From: Symsagittifera roscoffensis
Lineage: Eukaryota > Xenacoelomorpha > Acoela > Convolutidae
Reading direction: 5' to 3'
Assembly: GCF_963678635.1 (NCBI RefSeq)
Contig: NC_087065.1
Location: 47,556,381-47,620,380 of the forward strand
DNA length: 64,000 bases
Both the position numbers and the translations under genes were made by a program. The notes under the pieces were generated by a model, which was not told where the DNA came from, searched no databases, and worked only from the letters and a program-made list of their open reading frames with translations. This document shows, piece by piece, positions 28,401 to 40,400 of the stretch (position 1 is its first letter; each line of letters starts with the position of its first letter).

Positions 28401-31381
28401 ATTTTGAATGAGCTTCACTTGTCCAGGCGGACACTCCTCGCTACACACGGACTGCGGCACGTGACTCATCATTAGGCCATCGTCAGCGTCAGCTTCATCA
28501 TCTAACTCATTTACATCCTTTGCATACACAGTCTGTCTGCCCATCACCTGCAACTGCTGCGAAGTTGTTGTCGGCGGTTGCTCAAACTCCACTCCAGCGA
28601 AGCGAACCAGGTCCCCGTTTAGTTCCAATTGGTCGTTTTTGTAGTGGCCCACCTCGACATACCCGTACGTACCACTGGGTTGGTCCTTGCGGAAATTGAG
28701 GATTTTGTAATTGGGTGGCGCGTCACCGTCTTCCTCAAAAGCTACTATGTTTCCGTTTAAGCCTATAACAAACAAGACTGCTCTACAGCAGGGCAAAGCT
28801 CTGAATGTTCCGCCTGCTTCTTAATCAGATACGAATAGTTTTTGGCTAAAAATATTGAAAAATCATCAATTTTGGTTAAACCAAATGTGAAGGTTTGAGT
28901 CGCACAAAGTTAATACGACCAACTAGCTTGCCTCAATTACAGAAAATTGACTGATCATAAAAAATTACCTAGCATAAATATTCGGCATTTGCTTCGAAAA
29001 TCGGAACAATTAGAATTTAACATGCGTCCACTTGTCCACTCGTCCCGTACTGTACTTCTTGCATAGCTTGTATTTTTGTTTTCGCGACCTTCGAGACGGG
29101 TAGAATATTGTTTTTGGGAGTGTCTCGTCAAATTTATTTGACGTTAGTTCGGTGCATCACAAATAATCATCATATTGGATTAAAAAATAAATAGTTTCAA
29201 AACTCTTTAAGCCGAGAGCCGATCGGCAATAAATGATATCTCAAAAAAGCGAACAAATAATGTGACAAACGTTTCGCTAAGCTATAAATTCTTTAGTTAT
29301 TACCCATGGAAAAATAGTTTTTGAAGCTGAGTAAGCACTGAGAGTTAAGAAGAATAATCATCATTCGTGTTCAGGGGCGGATTTAGGGGGGGACGCCCTT
29401 CCCCCTCAGGGATTCGACCCCCTGACGACCAAAAAGGTCCCCCCTTTGGTACTTTTTAAGAAATCCATTTTTGGCCGACCGACCCTAAAGTTTTTCTAAC
29501 GGCGCCTTTGGCGCCAATATATACTAACTTTGAGGGGGAGCGCGCGCCAAAGAAACGTGATTTTTTTGTCAAGATTTTTCAAAAAATGCCCAAAAATTCT
29601 TTAGTAAACAGTGGGTTTATTTTTATGGAGTAAAAAAAGTCAATAATAGAACAATTATATTTAAGTGTATTCCCTTAAGGAATAAGTTTGTATCAATGAT
29701 CAATGATTTTTCGGAATAAAATTTGGTGAATTTTCAAAAAGATTTCGAACATTTTGTGAACTTTTTTTTAGATAGACTAAATTAATTTTCTGAGCTCTCC
29801 CAAATCACAATAAAGACCCTATTTTGATCAAATTTGGGTCTTTATAGTAAAATAGGCAAAAGGGGCGTTGTTAGGCATTTTTTGAAAAGTTTTGATCTAA
29901 AATTGCTTTTTTTGGCGCGCGCGTTCCTCGTCATAATTAGTATATATTGACGGCAAAGGCACTTTTTAAGCATCCCCCACCCCCCACCCCTAAATCCGCC
30001 CCTGCGTGACTGTCTTCTTCATTAAGTTGTCGACTGTTTTTAATAAAACGAGCAAGCCCGTTTCATTAATCAATCGGCTCGCCTAAAATTGGTTGTATTA
30101 ACATAGTAGCAACCTATTCAAGCATCGATTCCATAACGTGAATCGGTTTGCGGATTTTTCAAGCCATGTAACTTTGAAATACTTGTATCTCGAATCTTTT
30201 CAGAATCAACCATTCAAGTTATTAAAGTTTTTAAATATATCTTTCAAACTATTTCACAATGAATTGATTTGCATTAAGTTACCAAAACAGCTTTCATCAT
30301 CGGCAAACGATAAAAATAATTCTTTTCACAAATGGCTCTCAGAAAAAACTTTTTCTTAAATGTATTTTTTGTAACTAATTTACTTTTCTTCTTTTTTGAA
30401 ACTACCCTCCCAAATCTTAAACCTAGGGTTCAATCAAAATAACATGTTGCATGAAACTCGGAAAAGTCAAACGTTTGATTTGTTGATTGTTTTTCGGAAA
30501 CTTTGACTCAGAAGCGGCAATACCTTATTGTTTTGGACTTTCATTTAACTTTTACCAGAAGCTATTCAAGCAATGATTATTTACAATAGCAAAAAATCAT
30601 GTTATTCCGCAGAGTCAATTGGTTGACAAAACAATCAAGTTTTTCTTAAGCAAGCCATTCAAGCTATAAAACTTTAAGGTAATTCAAACTACTTTAAGTT
30701 AAAATTAAAGTTTCTATCGAAAACATTCAAGCAATTAACTAATTCAAGTCATTTAGCAGACCGAACCGTCTCGCGGAAATTTAAATTAGGCACACTAACC
30801 AAACGATTAAACATTGAATTATTTCAAACTTTTTACATAAAGCAAATTGGCTCGAAAAAACTTGAAAATTTCTTAAGCAAATTAAACAAGTCATAAATTT
30901 TTGCAAATTTACATGATAGTTGATTGAAAAAATCCGTTCAAGCGACAAAACTTTGAAAAATTTCAGTTAATTCATCGATCGAATTGGCTCGCGAAAATCA
31001 GAAAATTTTCTAAGCAAGCTTTTAAAGCATGAAATTTCTTATTTATCTCGAAAATGTGTTCATAGCTTGCATTGCTTAGCAAAAAAATTATTTAGACAAG
31101 CTATTGAAGCAATGAGAATTTTGAACTACTTCGAAGTTGCTTTCATGGTTTTTCAAATTCCACGGCTAGTTGAAGGTTTTCAAGCGAGGTATTGAAGCAA
31201 TGAAAATCAAAACAAATTGATTTCTTTTTAAATTTGAATAGCTACCTGAAAACTTCCAAATCTAAACAATTCTTGGTTTTTTTGAACGTGGATCCCAGAA
31301 AGTTTTCTTAAGCATTGCTTTTGACTAAATTAAATGGTAGCGTTCAGTTAAACCTTGAGTCAATAGCTTATTTGAACTTCC

Positions 31382-31420
<39 letters not shown>

Positions 31421-34400
31421 CATATATAAAAACTTATTGATATATATACATATGGTTCATGTATTTCATGTTTGTTGTGGGGGTTGCATTGATAGCAGAA
31501 ACTGGCAACAAAAATACTTGATATAGAGCAAAGCCCTGAATGTTTCGACAGACTCTTCAATTCATTTTAAAAAATTGTTTTTTTTTGTTGACAACAATTA
31601 ATGAAATAATAAAAAAAAATTCAATTTTTTTCATTTCTTTTTTTGTCTTTATCTCCCTCTCACGCTTTCTAAAGTACAAAACGACCTATTTTGAGTCTGG
31701 TATTGCATTAATTTAGTTTGGAACGCTTTGGTTCATCGCCCACGCTTGAATAGCTCGAAATTCATTGCTCGAAATTCATGATATGAAAAACTGAAAATTT
31801 TGCGAGTTAATTTGGCTAAATTGGTCTGTAGGAAAAAAAATCACCCGAGCTCAAATATTTTGCTACTGTTTTCAAAAGTCGGAACTATGATGGTATTTGA
31901 TCGTCTGAAAGTGACCGGAGAAACTATGGGTTTGCTCGCGATTTTTCCGCCCAATTTAGGGAACCAAAAAATTTCGTTGGGATCAAGTTTATTAGTTTAA
32001 AACCCTTTAGTCGTAATTTGGATTCCAAAATGTGTCCAGAAAAAATAGTTTTTCAGCTTAGCTTGCTCTGTAATGAGAGAGACAAATGATCTCTTACTTT
32101 CTAATTCTACTGCTTTTTCACTTTTATTGTAGTTAAAGTCACTAGATTCTGTACAATATTATCCATTGGAACACACCAACAACGCACCTACAAAACGCAT
32201 GGAAAAAACAAAACCTTTCGAACTTTTTTTGAATCTTCCTCATTTTTCATTTGGTTTACCTATATTATTGTGATCGAAGCATTGTATACTCCATTTTTCT
32301 GTTCAAAGATATTTTTGGCATGGGACCTTGTATAATGGGATCTTCATAAAAAACTGTTTTTTTTTGCGTGTGTTTTGATAATTTTGCTACAAATTAGGGG
32401 TTCTTCATTCCTTGGGAGGATTATATATAAACTTTCAAGATATTGGCTAGTCTAGAATGTATTCTATCAGGGGCATAAAACATGTAATTTGAATTGCGCG
32501 GCGGATCCATTGGGATATTTGGTTCAAACTATCGAATAATAACCTTAATTTAAACAACGGGCTGTGACATTTTCAATTCCCAAGCCCAAAAAATGCAGAC
32601 GCAGATAGAACTGAAAGTAGTACCTTGTTGAATATAATTTGATTGCAATGCTTTAAACGGCAAATTCATTCAACTGGGACCTCCAATGAACATTGAATTT
32701 TGTCATTTCAGATTGAATTTGTAATGATGGTCCAAAAAAATAAGCGTTAATGAAAAAGAAGTTGTCTCATTCAAATCTTGAGCAATTATTTCCTTCAAAC
32801 CATAGAAATGACGGGAGAACACGTTTTTCGCCACCCTCTGTTGCCCTTTTAACAAATTTCATTTTCGATAAACTCATTTTGTTCGAGCCTTTTTCGTATA
32901 TTACGCGTTAAGACATAAACACACGGGAACTGGCAATCCCAAAGACGGGTTTGAGGCCAAAATCTGAACAAAACTGCTCGTCGTTTTCTTCAAAACAGGA
33001 TTGTTCTTTTAATGAAAATGACGGTGACGTTTTTTCAGTCCAACGTTAATGCTCGGTGAAGTTTTTTCAGTCCAACGTTAATTTTGAACGGACCTTTTTA
33101 CAGCAATTGAAAAGTATTGTTATCTTGAGTTTAAAAAAAAGATTTTTTGTTTGCGGTCACCTTCCATACTGTTCGAAGGTTTGGAAATTGCAAGACTTCT
33201 CGCGATACCCAAGACTGCTGGTGTCAAGTCAAAGCCCTGAAAGTTTCTGCTGCCATTTAAATGGCTTCGTATAGTTTTTTGCTAAGTTAAGTATTGTGAA
33301 AACTATGATTTTCAGACTGATCATAGTAAAGTTTAAATAATGCAATCTGAGCCATGTATCGAAATCTTAAAACTAAAATTGGTTTTGTAAAATTGATCTG
33401 AATAAAAGAAAAACACCCCGAGCATACATATTCCTCACTTTCCTTGAAAGTCGGAACAGTAATGCGCAACTTGTGTAGCAGTATTAAAACGTGAGCGGCA
33501 AAATAATCTGAGCGGCAAAACAATCTGAGCGGCTCATAAATTAGTCAAAAATTTAAATAACGCAAGCTATTGGTTTTACTGTTCCGACTTTCGATATGAA
33601 AGTAACGGAATATTTGTGCTCGGGGTGGGTTTTTTTTCTTCAGACAAATTTCGACTTTTTAACTAGCCATTTTTGACGGAATTTTTTATATCATTCGAAA
33701 GGTATTGTTGTCTTGGGCTCAAATTTGAAAAAATATTTTACCTGTGATCATCTTTCGCAAAGTTATGGGGATTTAAAGATAGACATATTTCGCGCTATTA
33801 ACGCATAAGCGGAGAGTTAAACCGTCTTAGAAATCATTCCAAATTGGTTGAAAGAAGCTTGCTTGCCATAACTGATTTGTTACAAGGAGCGGAACCTATC
33901 TTATTGTACTTTAAATGGCGTGTGGGGTGATGATTTTACAAAATATTAGAAAAAAAAAAGTTTTAACTTTTTAATGTTATTACTGCTCCATAAAACTTAA
34001 AAGGCAGTCGGATCATTCAGGGCTTCGCCCTGATACGAGCAGTCTTTTTTTATGTATTAATAAACGCTTATTGCATAAACTTGTACTTTAGTTGGCGTGT
34101 GGGAGAACCTTCAGAAAGAATCTGAAAGTCTACAAGTTTTTGCTAGAAACTTTTACATAAGTTTAAATAAAAAGCTGTTTTGTGGACAATAAAGAGCAGT
34201 CAGAACAATCAAAGTTTTGTCTTGATGGGAGCAGTCTTGTTTTTCTTTGAAAAAATTGGTTCACATGAGAAAACACCCATTGTGTATATTTCTAAAAGAT
34301 GAAAAAACTAAAACCACGTGCATGTAGTTTGAGCTCGGGATAGCAATTCATGATTTTTTGCGCATTGTTTTGTTTTGTTTCCATTTCAAAAAACATTGAT

Positions 34401-37400
34401 TTTTCGTTCTCGAGGTATTTCTTTATCCAAGAATTTTTTTGATGTTTCATTTAACTGTTTTTAGTTTTAAAATATCATATAAAAACTAATAATGCCCTGA
34501 AATTGCCAAATCAAGAAAATTATATTTCACCTGCATATGTTTTTTGTAATGGTATTTTGTTTTGAGAGCTGCTGTTTTGACCAATTTTGGATAATTATCG
34601 TGCAGTGAACTTTGTCCTATCAAAAAATTAGCGATAAGTTAACTCAATCTTATTTTTTTTTCAAATCCATCATTTCCAGATGCCAAATAAATCTACTTGT
34701 AATTTACATAGCGCGTAGATTAAGAAAATAGAAATCAAATCGGAAAACGATATACATTTTTTGAACATTTTCATCGGAAATGCCGTCGGAGCATTCAAAG
34801 ACTTCAACGTTGTACAGAAAGTCTTTTTCTATTTTGGCCCAATCAATTATTTTATAAAGTAAATTTTTTGAAGTAAATGCTTCACATAAAATCTAATTGT
34901 TACGCTTGCTCAATGTTAAGCTTCGGCAGGGCGCAGAATTCACTTTCCAAAAGCCACTGATCAAAAACGCAATGCTAAACTCAAGTCAATAGTATGGAAT
35001 ATTGTTATTCCACAGAAAGAGTCTCATGTCCATTAATCTTCAAGTTACATGTAATTGATTTCAAAACACTAAATAGGTTTTTCAATAGAATAAACCAGAA
35101 GTGTGAGTGGTAAGGCCATTCATGCAGACAGCATTTCAAAACACAAAAATTTCAAACATGCTTGCTGAAAAATGATTTGATTGTCAAGGTTTAAAAAAGA
35201 TAGTTTCTTTTTTGTGACACGGATGTAGACGAAACACACGTTTTCCATACTTAGTTCTAGATTGAGTATTTTAGAAAAATTGGAAAACAAAACCTGCCAA
35301 GTATCAAGAAGTTTTGTAAAAAGCTACAAACTGAGCGATTTAAAACCGAGCGATTGAAAATTGCCACCAGAGCAGCAGAATTCGAAGAAACCAATGATCT
35401 GCCTTGAATTATAGTTTATAGTTGCGCAGTGAATGTTATAGTTAGCTGTACTTTTTGCAAATTGAGTTTGAAACAGCGTGCGGATAAATGTTTCATTGAA
35501 AAATTGCTTTTTTTTCATTTGTTTTTAACTTCATCATAAAAAAAGGAACCACTCAATGGACTTGAAAAGGCAATTGGACTGTTCTTTGCGTTGCTCTGTT
35601 ACATGCAGTCTTGCTTTCATGCGACAACACCAAAAAACTTTTAAAAGAATTGCGAAGACTTTTATTGAAAAATCTAAAGAGTTTAACTAAGTAAAAAACC
35701 ATCCCAAGTACAAAAATTCTGTACATTTTTGAACAATTAAGTTCAATTTTAAAAAAAAAGAACAAAAAATGATCACAATCTTATGTTTTTTTTTTGCGAA
35801 CTTTAAACAAACAGTTTTTTAAAGCATGTCAAACTTTAAGTTTACTTATTTGTTATTATATAATTCACAGTATATTAGATAATCAAGCAAAAGCTTGAGT
35901 AAACTTACCTATTTTCGAATAATTTTTTTATTTTATTTATTAAAATTGAGATTGGATGGTAAAAAAAAAGAAATGTATAAGCCTTTGGTGCACAGTTTTA
36001 CATGATATTTTTTTGTTCTAAGTTTACTATGCTGACCCTCTGAACGAAAGGATGAATGCCCTTTGAGCTGCCCTTTAGGCAGATTAGGATAAATCTGACA
36101 GTTTTATTTCCGAGGAGATTTGATGACTTTTTAATCCCTTGACCGGGGAAAAAACAACCCTAATTCATAAAACAGATAAATTGGTTCACGTTCCAATATT
36201 TTATCGGCTTTCCTATTTACGCTTATGCTTTAATTTAGATTGGGAAGCAAGTAATGAACTTGGGATGCTGTTTTCCATAATACAACGGCGCCTCTATTTT
36301 TGCGACCCATCGATCTTACTTGTGACGCAATAAAATCAATTTTTCTTAGACAAAATATCTAGTTATATCTTTTCAGTTTCTAGTCTTATAGTTTCTAGTC
36401 ACTGTTATCTCTACCAAGGGCGGATTTAAAACGGTTATTAAAAACGTCTCGGGCTTAAATGGGGCTTGCATATAAATTTGGAACCCACTATTTGGCCGGA
36501 AGGTTCACAAAATTGTCCTAAAATACTTCTAAGAATCAAATCAAATTCAATATTTCTAAGAATCGAATCAAAATCTGAATCAATTTCTAAAGTTTATATG
36601 AATTTTGCGCGAAAGTTATTCAAAACAGAGGTGTATTGCAATTTGAGAGACGCTATTCTTAATTTAAACAAAACTTCATTTCATCAAGAACTTACCATTG
36701 AATTCGACTTTCTTCATATAGTGCAATAATTCTTCCCCTTTGATGGGAAGAAATCCTTCACAGGGTCCGTCTCCTTCTCCAGACTCCACGTGGACTAGAT
36801 TTTGGGCGTGGCCTTGAGTTTCAGTTTGGTTTTGACCTTGGCTTTGGTCTTCACCTTGAGTTTCAGTTCGGTTTTGATCTTGATTTTGACCACCGCATTT
36901 GTCCTTGTACATAAGATCGAGAGCGTGAGCAAAAACGAAGACTGCGTCCGCAACATACTGGGTCTGCGTGTTGATTTCGACGTCAGATTTGGGTATCGAT
37001 TCACTCTTATCGCAAATTCTGCAACAAGTTTGAAACTTCAGGGTTAGATCTAGTTTTAGCTTTCAATTAATAAGGGGAGTGGTGTTGAGTGGTTACGTCT
37101 CTGCCTCTCAATGGAAAGGTCGGATGTTCGAGGCCCACCATGTTCCGTGCTTGTTGCTCGAGGGTGAAGCAACATTACCCAGCCCAGAAAATTAACCAAA
37201 AAAATTGCATGTAGTTCTTAAGCAGGGGCAAAACAGTGGTTTGAGACTGAATACGGAAACAGAAATTTGCACGTTTTCAGTTTTTGGACTTTTGTTCCGA
37301 CTTTTAAAGTAAGTGATTAATTTAAATGCCAAGTGTGTTTTTTTTTCTTCAACCCAACTTAGACTTTTTTACTAGCAATTTTTGATTTTTGTTTTGAACC

Positions 37401-40400
37401 AATTTTGATGGATGCTTTTAAATTTCAGTGTTGAATTATTTAGTATAACTACTGCAATATTTGATCAAAAATAAGAAGAAAAAAAACTGAATACGCAAAT
37501 CAAATCATGTAACTAAACGATATAATTTTAAACGCGACTCTTTAATACATATATGTAAACGGAATCGCAAATAAAATGCGGAGTCCTTTTCAGTTTGAGG
37601 ACTCCACTTACATTTTGCGGATTCCCGTTACAGTTGCGAATTCCGCAACAGCTCAATTTAACTATACACATGTCTTATTGTTTGTTTGTGGACTACACAA
37701 ACTGTTTTGAATTTCGCAAATAAGGTTGCGGATTCCGCAAATTTTTCTATTTTCGAAGCGATTTTGAGCGAAACAGTGTTTTAAGTATTTGTATGCAGAA
37801 CCCATAACAGCAAAGAAGATCAAAGAAAGGTAGCAATGATGTGGATTCCGCGACAAATCTGATTTTGGCCTGTTGTGGAATCCGCATACAATGCACAGAA
37901 TGCTCAGTTTGGCCTCGTAATGAAAGTTTTCCACTGATTCATGAAGTGTTGTTTAAACTTTGCCGAAGCAATTATATTGAAAAGACTTTTTGCTCCGACT
38001 TTCCAAGAAGTTGACAGAAAACTGATTTTTCATTTAGCATAAGAAAAAAAATAAAGGTTTTTTTTCAGCAAACTTCGATTGAGGAAGCAAAAAGAGCAAA
38101 AGTTGAGGTTTAACTTTTTGATCAAATTAAGAAGCCGCGTAGTCTGGGACTGAGTTTTCCCAAATGAGACAATTGTCTCGCCCTCGCGGTTTTTTTCAAC
38201 TAAACTTCAGACTAACAAACTAATTTAGCTTCAAATACTGATTTATGCGCTTGGTTCCTCACGTGCCGAATCTAAGAACAGCAGATCAAAGCAGATCTAA
38301 CCGTTCTCTTCTTGCTAATGTCGCGTTCACAATTAGTGTTTTCACTTGTTATTTATTTTGAGTCTGCTAACAAACCGGTCTATTGGAAAACCCAGCCCTT
38401 GAAGAATTGTATCAACTGTGATTGTTTACGTAAACTATCGGGATCTCCAAGTTGCCATATTGTCAATATATAATTATTGCGTCCCATTTTGCTTTTAATG
38501 CGTAGCGCAGTCGACGATTTAGTCCAAAAGATACAACTCCAAAATGAGTTGAGACAAACGATTTGGTTTTCATAAGCTTAATTGAAGAGAAAATAATTAG
38601 GTTACAATTTGCAACTGGGTTAAAGGTATGCAAAACAATTTCGAAAAACTTCGGATGTACTGTTTGGTTTTTTCAAAGATCTCAAAATGTACATTTATGG
38701 GCGGTCGGAAAATTCAGTTTTGTCTAATATCAACAATTTTGCATTTATAATCATCTAATAAGAATTTAAAAAAAAACTTTTTAGCAGTAGCCTGGTGGTT
38801 GTTGCTCCAAGCATGCCCAGGGGCGGATCTAGGATTTTCTCGAGGCTGATCTAGGATTGTCAAGTCCCTGTTTTGGCCCTGTTTAGTCCCTGTTTTGGCC
38901 AAATTTTCTGTGCCGCAGGGCAAGCAAATTTTTGAAAAAACAGGCCAGAAAGGCGTTTTTAGGCACTTTTTGGAAAATTTAGATAAAAAAATTACGTTTT
39001 CTTTGGCAGGCGCTCCCTTCAAAGTTGGTATATATTGGCGCCTAAGGCGCCTTTAGTAAGATTTTAAGGTCGATCGGCCAAAAATAGATTTCTTAAAAAA
39101 TACCAAAAGGGGGACCTTTTGGGTCGGCAGGGGGTAGAGTTCCTGAGAGGGGGAAACCACCCCCCCCCTAATTCCGCCCCTGAGAATGCCGTCTAAATCA
39201 ACCTGATTGTGGCTGAATCTTCCAAACAAATCGGTTGGACATAAATAAAGTACAATAAGTTTATCATAGGCACCAGCGAAATTTTGGGGGGGGGGGAGGC
39301 TGGCGGACCCTTCTTCTCCCAGGGATTCGACCTCCTTTGTACTATTTTGAGATATCCATTTTTGGCTGACTGACCCTAATTTTTTTGGTGATGGCGCCTT
39401 TGGCGCCAAAATATACTGGTTTTGCAGCTGGCGTTTTGATGAAAATAAAAAAAATCATAGGATTATCATATGAAACCACAAAGTCGCAGGAATGGTATTT
39501 TAATTTTAAAGGGAATAATTTTTACCAATGTATGCAATATATGGTTTTATTTAAGTCTTATTTCAACCAAATTTCATTTTGAAGACGAAAACATATATAC
39601 TTATTACTTAATTAGTGCAATTCAGCGCCATCTTGAAAACTTTTTTGAGGCAGACCCAAAATAACTTCTTTCCATGTGCTATCAAATCGATGTTGTCCTT
39701 TTTTACGTCAAAGTTTTAACTAATCAGCGCTTGCGTCTGCGGTTTTATGGTGTAAATAACTATTAAACTTGGTTCCAACTCAAATTTATTGGGTAGGCGT
39801 TGCTGAAAGACAGAGTCAATCATGGAGCTGATAGACAGCCTCATGTCTCACTAGATGGTAGGCTTCCTTTCATGGATAAAAATATCGTCATTCATTCTGT
39901 TCAAAGCATTTATTAATTAAATCAGACAGCGTTTTTAAGATACCGAAGTCAAATTATTGAGATACCAAAGTCAAGCCAATTAGATACTAAAGTCAAAAAA
40001 GCTCAAAAGTAACCGATGGATGAGAAATTGGTTCAGAAAATTTCCATTCGTATTGGTTCAGAAATTTTTCCATTCGTATTTTTCCAAAACGTTGCAAAAA
40101 TGATGAAAAATTTTTTCTCGCAACTTTGAAATTTGAATGAGGAGTGATTGAAAGAAAGAACGTTAAATGCTCGTACAGATAATTATCGATCAGTATAGTG
40201 CAAATTTAGCCTAAAATGCAGATAGCCTGAAATGCAGACCAGTTTTTTTTTGACATGGGGCCAGTTTTTCTTGGAGCCGAAGTCTCGACCAGTATGGATA
40301 TAATATGATTCCAGACGCACTCTCAAGAGTTTGTTTCGAGATACTTGAAATTTGGTAGAATATCATAAGCCATATACGTTCCAGTCTTTTCGCTACGAGG

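Larger units (their letters stand above)
28763..36695 (-). other. mGluR intron (7.9 kb)
   Basis: GT-AG. Contains the MITE at 29372-30004, a degenerate Phe/Lys-coding-like periodic region at 30.1-31.4 kb, a TA microsatellite, and several repeat-family copies (31505-31885, 33219-33457, 33581-34046). The remainder, notably 34.3-36.6 kb, shows nothing definite beyond faint repeat traces near 34.5-34.85 kb. Confidence 0.65.

Noticed and set aside
36802..37047. 81-codon plus-strand frame with hydrophobic repeats
   Set aside because: Antisense of the receptor's Gln-rich exon.
37662..37934. 90-codon minus-strand frame with GT-AG-like edges
   Set aside because: No family resemblance and no phase-compatible place in the receptor; the surrounding sequence shows only repeated GATTCCGCAA-type words.
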